64,000 bases of DNA from Ancistrus triradiatus (taxonomy: Eukaryota > Chordata > Actinopteri > Siluriformes > Loricariidae): positions 62,001 through 126,000 of the forward strand of contig JAJAGP010002004.1 of NCBI GenBank assembly GCA_025084515.1, read 5' to 3'. Below the pieces are notes generated by a model. That model saw only the letters and a program-made list of their open reading frames with translations, was not told the origin of the DNA and did not search any database. Below are positions 1-12,700 of the stretch, piece by piece (position 1 is the stretch's first letter; every line of letters starts with the position of its first letter). The translations under genes and the position numbers were made by a program.

Positions 1-529
1 AAGCAAAGGAATGCAATTCAATAATAATAATCAAATTCATAAAACGGGTGAAACTAAACACATGAAATAAGTGAAATAGAAAGTGAAACTTTATAGCCAA
101 TGAGGTGAACGCAGTTTCGGCATGTCTTATCACTGGGACAGTGGTCTGAAATCGCACCCATAGACTGATACAAAATACATATACATAATAATAAAATAAA
201 ATAATACATAGTTCTTCTTCTTTTGGGTTTTATGGCGAGTGGCATACCGAATTGGTGCATGGACTGGACTACGTGCATCATCTTTGGTCAGAAATTTTGT
301 TCCAATTTGGGGGCAAAAATAATTTCATCCGGTGCATTTGATGGCTGAATTGTAAAGAGGAGAGGAGAAAATTAAGGAGTAAAGAGGAGTTCGAATTACG
401 AGGTTCCACTGTACCTAAGCAGTAGCCGGAACAAACTACGGCTGTGTTTCAAATTCTTTCATTGATGAAGTACTGGTTTATTTTTTATATCACTGGCAAA
501 CAGAATTCGAGCATAAATCCATAACTCAC
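1..529. other. 3' flank of NLR copy A
   Basis: AT-rich sequence below the last LRR exon. No B30.2 exon or other coding signal seen; holds the ISRE match at 79-90. Confidence 0.5.
79..90 (+). promoter_or_regulatory. Perfect ISRE consensus at left edge
   Basis: GAAAGTGAAACT matches GAAANNGAAACT exactly. It lies on the plus strand, downstream of NLR copy A, so its target gene, if any, is unknown and may lie outside the window. Confidence 0.35.
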
Positions 530-703
530 TGCACTTCCGTCAGGCTACAGTTTGGATCCTTCTGTAGATCAGTGAGAAGATTTACTCCTTCTCCTGGATT
601 ATTGGACTTCAGATCCAGTTCTCTCAGGTGTGAAGATGGATTTGATCTCAGCGCTGAACACAGAGCAGAACATCCTTCAGCTGAAATGCTGCAGTAAGAC
701 AAC
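530..703 (-). CDS. NLR copy A, last LRR exon
   Basis: 174 bp, acceptor just above 703. Encodes two LRR-like units starting LSYCSISAEGCSAL and ending DPNCSLTEV. The last codons read CAG TGA, and the same bases form a strong donor (CA|GTGAGT), so the exon can either stop here or splice on. No further exon is seen below 530. Confidence 0.8.
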
Positions 704-3700
704 CTGCGGAGATGAGAAGAAAAACTTTTTAAAACTTGCATCTCAATGCACCACACACACACTTATACGTTTACATTAAGCAAGATCTGACCTCAGTATC
801 TCCAGGTTACAGTGTGGATTCTGCAGTCCCTTGCAGAGCAGCTTCACTCCTGAGTCCTGTAACATATTAAGGCTCAGGTCCAGATCTGTCAGTCTGGAGG
901 AGTTTGAACTGAGAACCGAGGTCAGAGTTGAACAACTTTGCTCTGTAAGATTGCACTCGTGCAGCCTGGTAGAGAGATCAAGAATGTAATGAGCATTAAA
1001 GAGCAAGCAGGATTCCAATCTGCATTCAAAGGCCTACAGTGGTGCTTGGTAATTAGTGAATCATTTAGTAAACATGAGCTAAAACATAATCAGATAACAG
1101 GAATGCCAGTGAAACATATGTTTCTCTGTGAGTGGTAAAAGTATGTGAACATTTGCTTTCAGTATCTCATGTGACGCCATTGTGCAGAAATAACTAATAT
1201 TAACATTGACCAGCTATAGTAATTTTCTACCAGTGGAAAATTCCAACACCAACAGAAAGAAAAATGTGTTTGTGGATTTGTGTGTTTTGTTGAATTAGTC
1301 AATTCGTTCATTATTTAGTACAGAAAATTAGTATGCTGTAATATTTCAATGGTGGCGACATTGGGTCTTTAGTCTTTTTGAACAATGACCGAAATCTCTT
1401 CTCACCTCAGTATCTCCAGCTTACAGTCCGGCTCCTGCAGTCCATCAGAGAGCAACTTCAGTCCTGAATCCTGCAGTTTATTATAACTCAGGTCCAGTTT
1501 CCTCAGACTGGAGGATTTTAAGCTGAGAACCGAGGACAGAGCTGAACAGCTTTCCTGTGTTAGCTCACACATGCGCAAGCTGGTAGAGAAATAATCATAA
1601 TCAGTAACTGGGCCTCAAAGTTAGAGAGCATATCTACTAAAACATGAAGACCAAGGAGCTATCAAAACAGACACACTTATACAGTGCCTTGCAAAATATT
1701 CGGCCCCCTTGAACTTTTCAACCTTTTGCCACATTTCAGGCTTCAAACATAAAGATATGAAATTGTAATTTTTTGTGAAGAATCAACAACAAGTGGGACA
1801 CAATCGTGAAGTGGAACGAAATTTATTGGATATTTGAAACTTTTTTTAGAAATAAAAAACTGAAAAGTGGGGCGTGCAAAATTATTCGGCCTGTTTACTT
1901 TCCGTGCAGCAAACTCACTCCAGAAGTTCAGTGAGGATCTCTGAATGATCCAATGTTGACCTAAATGACTGATGATGATAAACAGAAATGCACATGCTCT
2001 GGGATAGTCTCAGAGTTCTGTTTAAAGTGCAGAGAGCATCATGAAGACCAAGGAACACACCAGGCAGGTCCGAGATACTGTTGTGGAGAAGTTTAAAGCC
2101 GGATTTGGATACAAAAAGATTTCCCAAACTTTAAACATCTCAAGGAGCACTGTGCAAGCGATCATATTGATATGGAAGGAGTATCAGACCACAGCAAATC
2201 TACAAAGACCCGGCCGTCCCTCGAAACTTTCAGCTCAAACAAGGAGAAGACTGATCAGAGATGCAGCTAAGAGGCCCATGATCACTCTGGATGAACTGCA
2301 GAGATCAATAGCTGAGGTGGGAGACTCTGTCCATAGGACAACAATCAGTCGTACACTGCACAAATCTGACCTTTATGGAAGTGGCAAGAAGAAGGCCATT
2401 TCTCAAAGATATCCATAAAACATTTGCCACAAGCCACCTGGGAGACACACCAAACATGTGGAAGAAGGTGCTCTGGTCAGACGAACTTTTTGGCCACAAT
2501 GCAAAACGTTATGTTTGGCGTAAAAGCAACACAGCTCATCACCCTGAACGCACCATCCCCACTGTCAAACATGGTGGTGGCAGCATCATGGTTTGGTCCT
2601 GCTTTTCTTCAGCAGGGACAGAGAAGATGTATGGGGCCAAATACAGGACCATTCTGGAAAATCTACAATGGAGTGGTTCACAAATAAACGTGTCCAGGTG
2701 TTAGAATGGCCGAGTCAAAGTCCAGACCTGAATCCAATCGAGAATCTGTGGAAAGAGCTGAAAACTGCTGTTCACAAACGCTCTCCATCCAACATCACTG
2801 AGCTCCAGCTGTTTTGCAAGGAAGAATGGGCAAAAATGTCATTCTCTCGATGTGCAAAACTGATAGAGACATACCCCAATCGAATTGCAGCTGTAATCGC
2901 AGCAAAAGATGGCGCTACAAAGTATTAACGAAAGGGGGCCGAATAATTTTGCACGCCCCACTTTTCAGTTTTTTATTTCTAAAAAAAGTTTCAAATATCC
3001 AATAAATTTCGTTCCACTTCACGATTGTGTCCCACTTGTTGTTGATTCTTCACAAAAAATTACAATTTCATATCTTTATGTTTAAAGCCTGAAATGTGGC
3101 AAAAGGTTGAAAAGTTCAAGGGGGCAGAATACTTTTACAAGGCACTGTAGATAAATATACATCAGGTGTGGTTATAAAAAGATATCCTAAACTGAATATT
3201 CCTCAGAAATGGAAAGACAGTGGCACAACCGTGACTCTGCTTAGACAAGGCTAAGGACAGCTATAATCAGAGATGCAAGTATCCTGGACAAAGCTGACTT
3301 TCATAGAAGCCAGAAGAAAGAATGTTGGAGACTCAGCAAACTTCTTGAAAATGGTACACTGGTCTGATAAGACCAAATTATTTGGGCTTGAATAACGCAA
3401 ACCAAATGCTCATCACCCTGAGAACACCATCCCCACAGTGAAGCATGGTGGCGGCGATGTTTTTAATCTGCAGGGACCACGAATAGACTGGAGACTAGGG
3501 TGGAAGATAACCTTCCAACAAGACAATGCTACCAAATCCACACAGGAATGGTTCAAAAGCAATGACCTCAGTGTATTAGAGTGCCAAGTCAAAGCCCAGA
3601 CCCCAATCCAATTGAGAATCTGTGGTAAGATTTGAAAATGACTGTTCTCCAATGGTCTCCAACCAATGAGACAGAGCTCAGTATTGTTGGGTGTTGACGG

Positions 3701-6700
3701 TTGGGCGAATACTCCACACTGGAGGACCAGGAATCAAACCTCTTGAGCTGTGAGGCAGCAGCACTGTGCATTTGCACCATCATGCCACCCTCAAAAATAT
3801 GCTTCCACATTCAAACTGTTAAGAAAAATGTGTCAGTCAAGTGGTAAACGACCCAGTTAAGTGCATTTTATTTCCAACTTGTAGCACTACTACTATGTGG
3901 AACGGTTCAAGAGGGGTGAAACTTGTCCAAGGTATCAACTAAGGGGGGTGAACACATGTTTTAGTCCTATTAGAAACCACTACCTGCCAAATCTGGAATA
4001 TCAGACACTTAAAAGCGGGCCCTTATATTTGTACTTCAAATCTGAAAGCGCAAATATTATTATTGCAGGAGATTTCAACCAGATTGCGTTTAAAAGCTGT
4101 TTCACTGCTCACAACATTTACACTGTGTGACTAGAGGCACTAGCACAATGGCCCATGTGTACACAAATGTCAAAGGCTCATACAGAATCCGCCTTTGCCC
4201 ACACATGGGCAGTGTGAGCATCTTTCATACAGTGGGGCAAAAACGTATTTAGTCAGTCACTGATTGAGCAAGTTCTCCTACTTAGAAAGATGAGAGAGTT
4301 CTGTAATTTTCATCATAGCTACACTTCAACTATGAGAGACACAATGAGAAAAAAAAATCCAGAAAATCACATCGTAGGATTTTTAAAGAATTTAATTGTA
4401 AATCATGGTGGATAATAAGTATTTGGTTCACCCACAAACAAGCAAGATTTCTGGCTCTCACAGACGTGTAACTTCTTTAAGAAGCTCTTCTGTCCTCCAC
4501 TCGTTTACCTGTATTTATGGCCCACCTGTTTGACCTCATTATCTGTACCTGATGAGTGACCTGCAGAGAGCTGGGACCAAAAGTAACAAAGGCTTACCAT
4601 CAGTAACACACTACGCCCAGAGGGACTCAGATTCTGCAGTGCCAGGCGTGCCCCCCCGCTGCTTAAGCCAGTACATGTCCAGGCCCGTCTGAAGTTTTAC
4701 CAGAGAGCGTATGGATGATCCAGAAGAGGGTTGGGAGAATATCATGTGGTCAGATGAAACCAAAATAGAACTTTTTGGTAAAAAACTCAACTCGTCGTGT
4801 TTGGAGGAAGAAGAATTCTTGAGTTACGACATACCTACTGTGAAGCATGGAGGTGGAAACATCATGCTTTGGGGCTGTGTTTTTCTGCAGAGGGACAGGA
4901 CGACTGATCCGTGTTAAGAGAAGAACGAACGGACCATGAATCGTGAAATGTTAAGCCAAAACCTCCTTCAATCAGTGGAGAGCATTGAAGATCTTGATGG
5001 AACTGTGGCTGTTGGGGCTTCCAAAAAATGACAATGATCCCAAACCCCAAACACACGCTCGGGCAAACGAAGGAGTGGCTCCGTAAAAAAGCATTTCAAG
5101 GTCCTGGAGTGGCCTAGCCAGTCTCCAGACCTCAACCCCATAGAACAATTTGTGGAGGGAGTTGAAAGTCCATGTTGCCCCAAAAACATCACTGCTCTAG
5201 AGGAGATCTGCATGGAGGAATGGGCCAAAATACCAGCTACAGGTACAGTGTGTGCCAACCTGGTGAAAGATTTACAGGAAAAAAACGTTTGACCTCTGTC
5301 ATTGCCAACAAAAGGTTATGTTACAAAGTATTGAGCTGAACCAAATTTATTGACCAAATACTTATTTTCCACCATAATTTACAATTAAATTCGTTAAAAA
5401 TCCTACAATGTGATTTCCTGGATTTTTTTCTCATTTTGTCTGTCATAGTTGAAGTGTAGCTATGATGGAAATTACAGACCTCTCTCATCTTTCTAAGTAG
5501 GAAAACTTGCACAATCAGTGGCTGACTAAATACTCTTTTGTCCCACTGTATGAAAGATGATCAACACTGAGGGCAGTGGCAGTTCTAGACCATTCCAATT
5601 GGGGGGGGCCAGTCTAGGGCCAGTGGTTTTCTTAGAGGGGCCGATTACTTTCTAGTGCCGCTTTGTCACAGTGTGTTCACAGAAGTGAAGAGATTCACGC
5701 CTAATTTAGGGGGAGCCGTAGAGGGGTCCATGCATGTTGTGACAGGGGCACTGGACCCCCTCGCCCCCCCAGAACCGGCAGTGACTGAGGGATCTATTTT
5801 TCAGATACAGGCTAAAATTTAAGGCCGTTGTTCCTAGTAAGCTCTCAGACTGGACAGTCACATCTCCTTCCCACTGGCACCTTGTGCCAAAATTATTATT
5901 TTGTCAGTTTTTCAGTAATAAAGTGAAGATCTCACCTCAGTGCTTCAAGGTTACAGTTTGGATTCTGCAGTCCAGCACAGAGCTGCATCACTCCTGAATC
6001 CTGCAGCTTATTATTACTCAGGTCCAGTTCTCTCAGACAGGAGGATTTTGAACTGAGGACTGTGGACAGAACTGCACAGCTTTCCTCTGTAAGATTAGAG
6101 GTCTGCAACCTGGTAGGAAAACGAACATCATTAAAGACAAATACAGTACTAATTACTTAAAAGTATGAATTAAAATACTCACTCTGCTTTTCTGGAGGCT
6201 TTCACCACTGGAAGCAGCTTCAGAAGACATTCCTCTGATGGATGATATTTCCTCAAATCAAACACATCCAGCTCCTGCTCTGAGTTCAGTAACACAAACA
6301 CCAAAGCTGACCACTGATCAGGAAAGAGACTGACTCTGTAGAGACAGTAGTAATCTTCTCTCTTCAGATAAGTCTGGACTTCCTGCTGTAGAGCATGGTC
6401 GCTCAGTTCGTTCAGACAGTGGAACAGATTGATGGATTTCTCTGGAGAGGGATTCTCCCTGATCTTCTCCTTGATGTACTTCACTGTTTCCTCTTTACTA
6501 TTAGAGCTGCTTCCTGTCTGTGGCAGCAGGCCTCGTAAGAGAGTCTGATTGGACTCCAGCGAGAGACCAAGGAGGAAGCGGAGGAAAAGGTCCAGGTGTC
6601 CATTCTCACTCTGTAAGGCCTTGTCCACTGCACTCTTTAGGAACTCGGACATGTTTGACTTGTTGAAAAGATCAGACAAATCGGAGGTGGGATGTTCTGG

Positions 6701-9700
6701 TGGATTTTTGTTGATGAAGCAGAGAAACGCAAACAAAGCAGCCAGAAACTCCTGGACGCTCAGGTGAACAAAGCTGAAGATCTTCCCCAGGTGCAGTCCA
6801 AACTCCTCTCCGAAGATCTGGGAGCAGACTCCTGAGTACACTGATGCTTCTCTCACATCAATGCCACACTCTTTCAGGTCTTGTTCATAGAAGATCAGTT
6901 TTCCTTTCTCCAGCTGTTGGAAAGCCAGTTTTCCCAGAGCCAGAATGCTCTCTCTGGTCTGCTCAAGATCAAGATCACATTTCCCATGGTACTTTTGGCC
7001 CTTGCGTTTGATCTGAAAGATCAGGAAATGGGTGAACATTTGAGTCAGAGTTTTGGGGATCTCTCCACCTTCTGCTTCACTAAGCATTCTCTCTAGAACA
7101 GAGGCTGAAATCCAGCAGAAGACTGGGATGTGGCACATGATGTAGAGGCTTCTGGAGGACTTTATGTGCCGAATGATTTGATTGGCCAGGTTCTGATCAC
7201 TGATCCTTTTCCTGAAGTACTCCTCTTTCTGGGGATCACTGAACCCTCGTACCTCTGTTACCTGGTCTACACACTTTAGAGGGATCTGATTGGCTGCTCC
7301 TGGTCGAGAGGTTATCCAGACAAGAGCAGAGGGAAGCAGATTCCCCTTGATGAGGTTCGTCAGCAGAACATCCACTGAGGCTGATTCTGTTACATCACAC
7401 ACAATCTCATTATTCTGGAAATTTAGAGGAAGCCGACACTCATCCAGACCATCGAAGATGAACACCACTTTGTAGGAATCACATCCTATTAGTTTTTGTA
7501 TTTGGGGGAAAAACTGATGAAGAAGGTCCATCAGACTGAGCTTCTTCTGCTTCATCAGATTCAGCTCTCTAAAAGGAAGTGGAAACATAAACATGACGTC
7601 CTGATTTGCGTCTCCATCAGTCCAGTCCAGAATGAACTTCTGAACTGAGACTGTTTTTCCAATTCCAGCCACTCCTTTAGTCAGCACACTTCTGATGGAC
7701 TTGTTCTTAAAGAGCTCGTTACATGTGATGGATTTCTCCTGTGTTGTCGGTCTCCTGGATGCTGTCTCAATCTGTCTGACCTCATGTTCATTATTGATCT
7801 CTCCCCTCCAACCCTCTGTGATGTAGAGCTCTGTGTAGATCTCATTCAGGAGTGCTGGGCTTCCAGACTGTGAGATTCCTTCATTTATCCTTATATATTT
7901 CTCTCTCAGTTTGGATTTGAGGTTGTGCTGATGGACAGAGACCAGCTCTAATAAACAGAGCACAATCATCAATCGTCACTATGAGATGTGCATGGTATGA
8001 AGTGGTTTAATCTCTAAAGTAAACAGACCGAATTATTTTCATGACACAGAGCTCTTACTGTTCTGCAGTGTGTAAGCGAGATCCGTCTGCTTCATGCTCT
8101 TCAGAACACGTAGAGTGATCTTCAGCAACTCCTCTCTGATACTGCACCGATCCTCCTCTTCCTCATCCTCCCTCGCATAATCAGCACTTAGTATATTTTC
8201 AAACCTCTTCAGCTCTTTCTTTAACAGTGTCATGACTTTGTTCTCCAGATCCTGATTGAAAATACAGAAGAACGGAAAACATTATAGAGAGATGATTTTT
8301 GAATACGATGGAAGACTACTTTCTTTGACATTATAGAAGTATTTAATTTGGGACAAAGCCCATCTGGAATTGTCCAGAATACAGTACAAGAGCCATTAAA
8401 CACACCTTGAAGATGGACTCCAGTTGATCTCTGCCGCCTGTTTTTGTTCTTTGCTTGCGTGTCCTGTAAACAAACAAAAAACGCTACGTGTGGCTGACTT
8501 CTTTTAGGATTTTCATAGCTGTAGCTATACCCAGTCAAGGTCTTACTAATTGGCAACGCAGCAGCTTTTCGATCAACCAGGCAAAATTAACAGCATCAAA
8601 GTCATACTAAACATGTAATATTCGGACCAGAATTAACCAGGGAAGCACATCAATCGTGTTATTCCTTTTCCCATTTTACTACACTCATTGACCAAAAAAT
8701 GGTCGTTTCGACAAATTGCTGTTAGGACACATTGGTAACCGTGGTTTTATGGGGGCACACACACATGGTGATCAATGAGCCTGATCTCCTATCCTTTGTC
8801 AGACTATGATATAGAGTTCTAAGTTAAAAGATATAACTAGGAAGTTAGAAATATGAACTCAAAACTCTTTTGAAAATAAGATGACAAAAGCAAAACATGT
8901 TGGGACTGACCGCAGACCAGAAGAACCGCCTCCTTCTCTGAAGTAAATTGGGTAGTCCATTGACTTGTCGCTCTTCATGGACACACAGGTGGGCTCAGGC
9001 GAGTCTGTTCTCTTAGCCTCCATCATACTAAGATGTTAAAGATGCCATAAGAGCAAAAAATAAAAGTATGAAGCATACTAATTCAAGCTCCGAGATCAAA
9101 TATCTTAAATGATAAATTACAGGTACATGAGAATACTGTACCTGTACAAAGAACGGAATCTCATAAAATATATCATTTTTGTCCTTACCCTGAAGTGGTA
9201 GAACCGTCTACCTTCCTTGATTTCCTTGGAGGTTCCATTAAATCTTTGCTCATAGATGCACTTCTGCGTCCACGTGAGGCTGATCTCTTACCCGCCTTCA
9301 GACTAAAGTAGAAATCAGTATACTCAAATCAAAATGGTGAACCTCTCAAAGTTAAACTTGAGTTAAATTAATATGATGAAATTGTTTTTTTATAGGGTAG
9401 ATCCAACTGTTTATTTCATAAAATCATTCAAATCTGTGGTAAGACGATACATTATGATATGATATGAACTACATAACAATGGAGGACTGAAATCAGCGCA
9501 CCATGCACCAGACATTTGTTATAAACCGAACCAGCCCACTACAGTCGCAGCAACTCCAAAGTGAAATCACCCATCTCCCCCACCAGCCCACCTTAAGATA
9601 AAATACTTTAGACGCTAACTCGTTTCACGATAATTTTTCTATTGATAGTTTCCTCCTATCTTACCACTTAAGTTAATCAGAAGAACCAGACACCATAATA

Positions 9701-12700
9701 AAAGCAAATGATCTTTTCTGCACTATCCATCTAGTAGACGCAATTAAAAATTCTACAATATTCATCAGTAGGGATGCACCAATATTGAATTTCTTGGGCC
9801 GATACAATAACCGATTATTAACACGTTGTGGCTGATACTGATATCAAAAAACGATAATTTAACCTTTCTGTATTTACATTATAATCCATATATACGGCAT
9901 GCATTCTCTTTTATTTAGTTTTACTCGTTATTTTTATCTTCCGTTAGAAGATATGAAAGATGGGCACACTGCCCATGTGTGGGCAAAGGTGGGTTCTGTA
10001 TGAGCCTTTCACATTTTAGTACACATGGGCCATTGTGCTAGTGCCTCTAGTCACACAGTGTAAATGTTGTGAGCAATGAAACAGCTTTTAAACTCTGGTT
10101 GAAATCTTCCGCAATAATAATATTGCGCTCTCAGATTTGGAGTACAAATATAAGGGCCTGTTTTTAAGTGTCTGATATTCCAGATTTGGCGGGTAGTGGT
10201 TTCTAATAGGATTATTACCAGCTGGAGCTAACTGCACTTGGGTCCCAAACCATTTATATTTTGTTTATACGGTTCGTCTTTGTTTTTTGATGGCGAACTG
10301 TAACAGAATGCAGCGACCAAACATGGGAACCAGCGTTAGGTCCTGGACCTCCAATTTGGAGGTCCCCAGTCACCGTGGTCGGCGGATTTTGTCACCCGGG
10401 TCTCGGCTGGCTTTTGGGGGGCTATCCCATGACTACAGCCGAGTCATGATTCCAGTTACCCATCGCAGCCCTCCAGAGCCTCCCCACCCTCGCAGCCGTA
10501 GACGCCGATAGCCTGCCAGGTTCGTGCTGGGGTTGTTGGTCCCGCCTAATTCTGAGGGACCAACGCTCAAACCTCCCGTGCGACCCAACCCTCCCATCAG
10601 GAAGGACCGTCCTCATGGTCCGCCTGTCACCTGCTCCCCGTGGGGAATTTTCTTGCCCACGGGTGAGATTTAAATTTTTCCACAGGCCCGGCCAGAGGAG
10701 CCGCTCGATATGTACAATCATGTCGAGCGAATCCCCGTGCCGGAGAGGGTGGTCCCGGGGAGTGTCATTTTAGAGCACTCTATCCTCTGCAGACCTGTAC
10801 AAGAGCTCACCGCGTCTATTAGCCCCACATTTGATCATGAAAGCTCCATGCCTGGGCATTTAGCACTCGCTCTGAACCTGGGCTCGTCACACTCGTAAGC
10901 TCCGCACCTGGGCAGTTTGACCCCGTGCCTGAGCATTTAGCGCCCCCTAGCTCTGTACCTGGGCTCGCCGCACCCGTTGGCCCCGTGTCTGAGCAACTAA
11001 ACTCAACGCCTGGGCATTTAGCGCTGCCTAGCCCCATACAAGAGCTCACCGCGCCTGTTAGCCCCCCATTTGAGCATGAAAGCTCCATGCCTGGGCATTT
11101 AGTGCCGCCAAGCCCCGTTCACGAGCATGCCGCGCTCGTAAGCTCAGAAAGTGAGCGTAGAGCACGCCGCGGTCGTTCCTGTGCCACCGTTGCGGCTGTG
11201 TCCTTCTGTCCGCCTGGCCAGATACCTCGCGCCCACCTTGCGGGTCTCGCTGGGCCAAGTTTCGCCCCTGAGCCACCAGCGTCGAGCTCCGCCCCTCAGA
11301 CATTGAGCCCCGCCCCTGAGCTGCCGGCATCGAGCTCAGCCGCCAGCGCTCAGTCAGGTTGGTCACCAAGCCCAGTCTGGGCGTTGGACCAACCATGACC
11401 TGCCCCACCCTCCTCTTCAGCCCCTTTTTCAAGGCCTTTCCGGCCTACTGGTGCTTCTCAGTGCGCCACCAACTCAACCCTGAGCAGGTGAGACAAGTTA
11501 AGGGAGGGGTTTTTTGCCCTGGGAGGGAGGGGTTTGTTGCCCTGGGGGGGAGCTTCACAGACGGCATTTGACAGCAAGCTTTTTATCTCTGTTGCCTTTT
11601 CTGAGCCTGATCTAAGATATATATTTAATATTTAAAGTTAAAAAATGAACTCAAAACTCTGTTGACAATAAGACGACAAAAACAAAACATGTTGGGACTG
11701 ACCTCAGACCAGAAGAACAGCCTCCTTTTCTGAAGTAAACTGGGTTTTCCATTGACTTGTCCCTCTTCATGGACACACAGAGGGGCTCAGGCGAGTCTGT
11801 TCTCTTACCCTCAATCATACTAAGGTAATAATGTTATAAGAGCAAAAAATAAACATATGAAGCGTACTAATTCAAGCTCTTAGATCAAATAGCTTAAATG
11901 ATAAATTACAGGTACATGAGAAGACTGTACCTATACAAAGAACGGAATCTCATAAAATATATAATTTTTGTCCTTACCCTGAAGTAGTAGAACCGTCTAC
12001 CTTCCTTGATTTCCTTGGAGGTTCCATTAAATCTTTGCTCATAGATGCACTTCTGCGTCCACGTGAGGCTGATCTCTTACCCGCCTTCAGACTAAAGTAG
12101 AAATCAGTATACTCAAATCAAAATGGTGAACCTCTCAAAGTTAAACTTGAGTTAAATTAATATGATGAAATTGTTTTTTTATAGGGTAGATCCAACTGTT
12201 TATTTCATAAAATCATTCAAATCTGTTGTAAGACGATACATTATGATATGATATGAACTACATAACAATGGAGGACTGAAATCAGCGCACCATGCACCAG
12301 ACATTTGTTATAAACCGAACCAGCCCACTACAGTCGCAGCAACTCCAAAGTGAAATCACCCATCTCCCCCACCAGCCCACCTTAAGATAAAATACTTTAG
12401 ACGCTAACTCGTTTCACGATAATTTTTCTATTGATAGTTTCCTCCTATCTTACCGTTTAAGTTAATCAGAAGAATCAGACACCATATTAAAAGCAAATGA
12501 TCTTTTCTGCACTTTGCCTTGGGATCAATAAAGTTATATCCATCTATTAGACGCAATTAAAAATACTCATCAATAGGGATGCACCGATATTTAATGTCTT
12601 GGGCCGATACAATAACCGATCATTAACACGCTGTGGCAGATCAAAAAATTTAAAAATGATAATTTAACCTTTCTGTATTTACATTGTAATCCATATATGA

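Larger units (their letters stand above)
8865..9896. repeat. Intragenic duplication, copy 1 (two N-terminal exons plus introns)
   Basis: Closely matches 11640-12699 in the same orientation, including both exons, the intron between them and the start of a hAT-like MITE (9769 onward). This copy lacks a 24-base stretch near 9725 that the other copy has at about 12515-12538, and it breaks off inside the MITE at about 9897. Confidence 0.85.
11640..12699. repeat. Intragenic duplication, copy 2
   Basis: Partner of 8865-9896. It continues into a complete hAT-like MITE (12574-13092), so this copy probably shows the ancestral right-hand context. Confidence 0.85.

Noticed and set aside
3700..3800. tRNA-derived SINE or tRNA gene
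   Set aside because: Some wording resembles a tRNA-SINE head, but I could not place A and B boxes or a tail, so no call was made.
10925..11398. 157-codon open frame as a host gene
   Set aside because: Made of low-complexity repeats in a GC-rich island, no splice or start context, paralogous NLR introns lack it.
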